Source: Sneathiella sp. P13V-1 (GTDB lineage: Bacteria; Pseudomonadota; Alphaproteobacteria; Sneathiellales; Sneathiellaceae). From it: DNA of 64,000 nucleotides. Both the position numbers and the translations under genes were made by a program. The notes under the pieces were generated by a model. It ran no database searches. It was given only the letters and a program-made list of their open reading frames with translations, and was not told the origin of the DNA. The stretch lies in NCBI RefSeq assembly GCF_015143595.1, contig NZ_WYEU01000004.1, positions 62,001 through 126,000 on the forward strand, read 5' to 3'. Below are positions 61,759 to 64,000 of the stretch, in pieces. Within the stretch, counting starts at the first letter, position 1. Each line of letters begins with the position of its first letter.

Positions 61759-62967
61759 TTACGCCTCCTCTAGTTCAGCTTCCTTTGCGGCACCGGATTT
61801 AATGAGCCCATCAATCCGGGCATCAGTGAAACCAGCTTCTTTTAGGACTTCACGACTGTGCTCACCAAGGCGTGGCTGCAGCAAGCGAATGGTGGAAGGT
61901 GTTTTGGAGAATTTGATAGGCGGCTCCGCCATGCGGATTGTGCCTTCACTCGGATGCTCGAACGTCCGCCAGAAGCCTGTTGCCAGAAGCTGTTCGTTTT
62001 CTAGCAGATCATCGATCTTGTTAGAGGTCTGAACAGGGATATTGGCATCAGATAGTACATCCAACCACTCTGCCGTGGAGCGAGTGGCAACGATTTCCCC
62101 CAAAATACCATAAACCTCATCAGAGTGCTTGGTGCGGCTTGCCAGGCTCTCAAAACGTGGATCGGTCTTTAGCTCAGGTCTGCCCGCAACATCAAAGAAG
62201 TCCTGCCAGTTTTTATCTGTATAAGGCAGAACAGCGAGATAGCCATCCGTTGTGGCATAGGGACGACGTTGGGAATTCAGTAGCCGTTTATATCCAAGGG
62301 TGTCGATGGCCGGTTCAAACACAGCGCCATTTAGATGTTCCACCATCACATAATCCACGAGGCATTCAAACATAGGAACTTCGATGGCTTGGCCAGTACC
62401 ATGACGTTCACGATGGAATAGGGCGGCCAATACAGCATAGAGCACGTTGAAGGAGGAGGTTTTGTCGGCCACAATGGTTGGTACAAAACGTGGCTGATCA
62501 GATGTTACGGTCTGAAGGTCCGTGATACCAGCAGCGGCCTGAATAATATCGTCATATGCTGGGTTGTTTTCCAGCGGCCCACCTGAGCGGAAACCGTAAG
62601 TGGCACAGAAGACGATGTCTGGGTTGACCTTGCTGATGGTTTCATATTCAAGGCCAAGTTTCTTGGCAATGCGCGGGCGCATGTTATGGATGATGACGTC
62701 CACAGTTTTCACAAGATCGTAAAATGCTTCACGCCCATCTTCTTTGGTTAGATCCAGAACAACGCTTCGTTTGTTCCGGTTACATCCCATAAAGAAGGAG
62801 GCCATACCCTCAGTTTTGTATGGCCCGATTTTGCGGGTGGTATCCCCCGATGGCGTTTCTACTTTGATAACATCTGCACCTAAATCTCCCAGCATTTGAC
62901 TGGCCCACGGGCCAAGCACAACTGTGGACAGATCAATGATGCGAATACCTTCGAGGGTTCCCGGCAT
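61759..62967 (-). CDS. CaiB/BaiF class III CoA-transferase
   Basis: This 402-residue enzyme has VVLGPWASQMLGDLGADVIKVE at the N-terminus, NKRSVVLDLTKEDGR, and the nucleophile aspartate in ENNPAYDDIIQAAAG near residue 160, which forms a mixed anhydride with the acyl group. It moves CoA between carboxylic acids. It lies between the CitE-like and DUF35 genes on one strand, so it probably activates the acid degraded by this operon. Confidence 0.88.
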   Translation of the reverse strand: MPGTLEGIRIIDLSTVVLGPWASQMLGDLGADVIKVETPSGDTTRKIGPYKTEGMASFFMGCNRNKRSVVLDLTKEDGREAFYDLVKTVDVIIHNMRPRIAKKLGLEYETISKVNPDIVFCATYGFRSGGPLENNPAYDDIIQAAAGITDLQTVTSDQPRFVPTIVADKTSSFNVLYAVLAALFHRERHGTGQAIEVPMFECLVDYVMVEHLNGAVFEPAIDTLGYKRLLNSQRRPYATTDGYLAVLPYTDKNWQDFFDVAGRPELKTDPRFESLASRTKHSDEVYGILGEIVATRSTAEWLDVLSDANIPVQTSNKIDDLLENEQLLATGFWRTFEHPSEGTIRMAEPPIKFSKTPSTIRLLQPRLGEHSREVLKEAGFTDARIDGLIKSGAAKEAELEEA

Positions 62968-62989
62968 GGATTTTCTCCCATTATTTTTA

Positions 62990-63871
62990 TTATTTTATTT
63001 TGTCTGCAAGCTCCAATAGGTTTCGGGCCTGCTTGAGGTGAGGCATATCATACATCTTTCCGTCAATTCCGATAGTCCCAAGGCCCGGATTTTCTTCAAA
63101 GACCTGAACAATTTTCCGTGCGTGTGCGATTTCCTCATCACTGGGTGTAAAGGCCTCGTTGATGACATCCGGTTGTGCTGGGTGAATGGAAACTTTCCCA
63201 ACATAGCCAGAACGAAGGTCACGCAGACATTCGTCCCGAAGCCCTTCGCTGTCTTTGTAGTCTACATACACAACACCAATCGGCTGTACATCAATAGCGC
63301 GTGCTGTCGCAAGACACATGGTACGCGCATATAGGAACGGATCGTCATAATCGCCCGTCCGCGGGTGTCTGTTGTTGCTGGCACCAAGGGCAGCTGCTAA
63401 GTCTTCGCCGCCCCATGTCATGCCCACAAGCCGATCTGTAATGCCATCAAGGTAGGTGTTGAACGTCAGCAGGGATTGCGCGGTTTCAGTGGCAACGCTG
63501 ACAATTTTGGTTTTACCTGGCTCTATGCCTTCGCGAACCTCAAGCACGTCCAGGTAATCAGCCAGTTTGTTTACATCAGCCGCTGAATATACCTTCGGCA
63601 AAACGATGCCGTCTGGCCCCCCTTTTAATATGGCCGTGAGGTCAGGGAGGGACAGGGGATTATCCAGAGGATTAATCCGCACCCATAATTGTTGACGGGA
63701 TCTGTCAGTGTTTTCTTGCAGGAAGTTGCACACCATGTCGCGGGCAATTTCCTGACGGTCATCAGCCACAGAATCTTCAAGATCAAGGATCAGGGCGTCA
63801 GCACTGTTCTGAAGCCCTTTCTCCATTTTGCGCTCACTGTCGCCCGGAACAAATAGCCAGGATCTGATCAT
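62990..63871 (-). CDS. CitE-like / HpcH-family CoA ester lyase
   Basis: This 293-residue TIM-barrel enzyme begins MIRSWLFVPGDSERKMEKGL and has ALILDLEDSVADDRQ, WVRINPLDNP, GIVLPKV, and GMTWGGEDLAAALG, the magnesium-binding glutamate/aspartate region of CitE, malyl-CoA and citramalyl-CoA lyases. The C-terminal GKVSIHPAQPDVINEAF is also typical. It cleaves a beta-hydroxyacyl-CoA. It overlaps the upstream MaoC gene by four bases. Confidence 0.87.
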   Translation of the reverse strand: MIRSWLFVPGDSERKMEKGLQNSADALILDLEDSVADDRQEIARDMVCNFLQENTDRSRQQLWVRINPLDNPLSLPDLTAILKGGPDGIVLPKVYSAADVNKLADYLDVLEVREGIEPGKTKIVSVATETAQSLLTFNTYLDGITDRLVGMTWGGEDLAAALGASNNRHPRTGDYDDPFLYARTMCLATARAIDVQPIGVVYVDYKDSEGLRDECLRDLRSGYVGKVSIHPAQPDVINEAFTPSDEEIAHARKIVQVFEENPGLGTIGIDGKMYDMPHLKQARNLLELADKIK

Positions 63872-64000
63872 GCCGCTGCTTTCATTTTCATTAGACCTGT
63901 GCGCTCAACATAAGCAATTTCCTCGTCGCGCTGATTGTAACCGATATGGACAAATTCGACGATCCCTTCACCGGGACGAGACTTACTCTGTCTTTTACCT
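63868..64000 (-). CDS. MaoC-family dehydratase, C-terminal fragment (cut by window end)
   Basis: About 43 residues are visible, ending RDEEIAYVERTGLMKMKAAA. The segment SKSRPGEGIVEFVHIGYNQ is the C-terminal strand pair I recall from MaoC-type enoyl-CoA hydratases. The TGA overlaps the ATG of the CitE-like gene. A hydratase before a CitE-type lyase fits hydration of an enoyl-CoA followed by cleavage. The start lies beyond position 64000. Confidence 0.65.
   Translation of the reverse strand, partial: GKRQSKSRPGEGIVEFVHIGYNQRDEEIAYVERTGLMKMKAAA

Overview
The window comes from a free-living, flagellated, moderately AT-rich alphaproteobacterium, probably marine and loosely Rhodospirillales-like. 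The evidence is the core gene order dapA-smpB, rpoZ-rsh-pyrE-DUF2062-pdxJ-acpS-lepB-rnc-era, a CckA hybrid kinase directly behind flhB, and CtrA-like boxes before flagellar genes. The genus cannot be fixed from the sequence alone. Both ends cut genes: a TPR protein at the left and a MaoC-type dehydratase at the right.

Layout. 1-7 kb: end of a TPR protein, a class V aminotransferase, then a two-gene minus-strand unit that is the most unusual part of the window. It encodes a 100-residue peptide made of four exact 24-residue units, each ending in a core of the form VRLGNMSPAFKV, followed 16 nt later by a DUF6065-like protein. This looks like a multi-core modified-peptide (RiPP-like) precursor with its only recognisable partner. 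An operon of HAD dehalogenase, alpha/beta hydrolase and threonine dehydratase follows. 7-12 kb: a lytic transglycosylase and aminopeptidase N. 12-25 kb: the housekeeping block, interrupted by a DUF2235-PilZ fusion that has lost its nucleophile serine and by a NYN-domain protein. 25-28 kb: a Sel1-like protein, a soluble PAS histidine kinase, tRNA-Ser(GCT) and an orphan gene. 28-34 kb: a ugp-type ABC importer ending in a GpdQ-like phosphodiesterase, with a divergent LysR gene.

34-47 kb is accessory: a TTG-started protein paired with an HTTM membrane protein, a TauD-type dioxygenase divergent from a TetR gene with a palindromic operator, a large autotransporter, oxyR divergent from ahpCF, an HxlR regulator, and a TetR-controlled redox set (disulfide-isomerase-like protein, SDR, nitronate monooxygenase) with a doubled operator.

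47-58.5 kb is flagellar, in two divergent arms. The minus-strand arm carries fliO, fliP, a FlhB-tail protein (FlhX) and a small coiled-coil protein. An EndoU nuclease toxin and probable immunity gene follow immediately after fliP. The plus-strand arm is flgB-flgC-fliE-fliQ-fliR-flhB-cckA. A desaturase and a cysteine-less DJ-1/PfpI protein lie between the arms, and an extra FlgC-like rod protein lies just outside. 58.5-64 kb: a secreted cyclase-family protein, then a minus-strand acyl-CoA operon (MaoC dehydratase, CitE-like lyase, class III CoA-transferase, DUF35 protein, SCP2-type thiolase, GNAT acetyltransferase).

Functions are read from motifs and remembered family features. No database search was possible.
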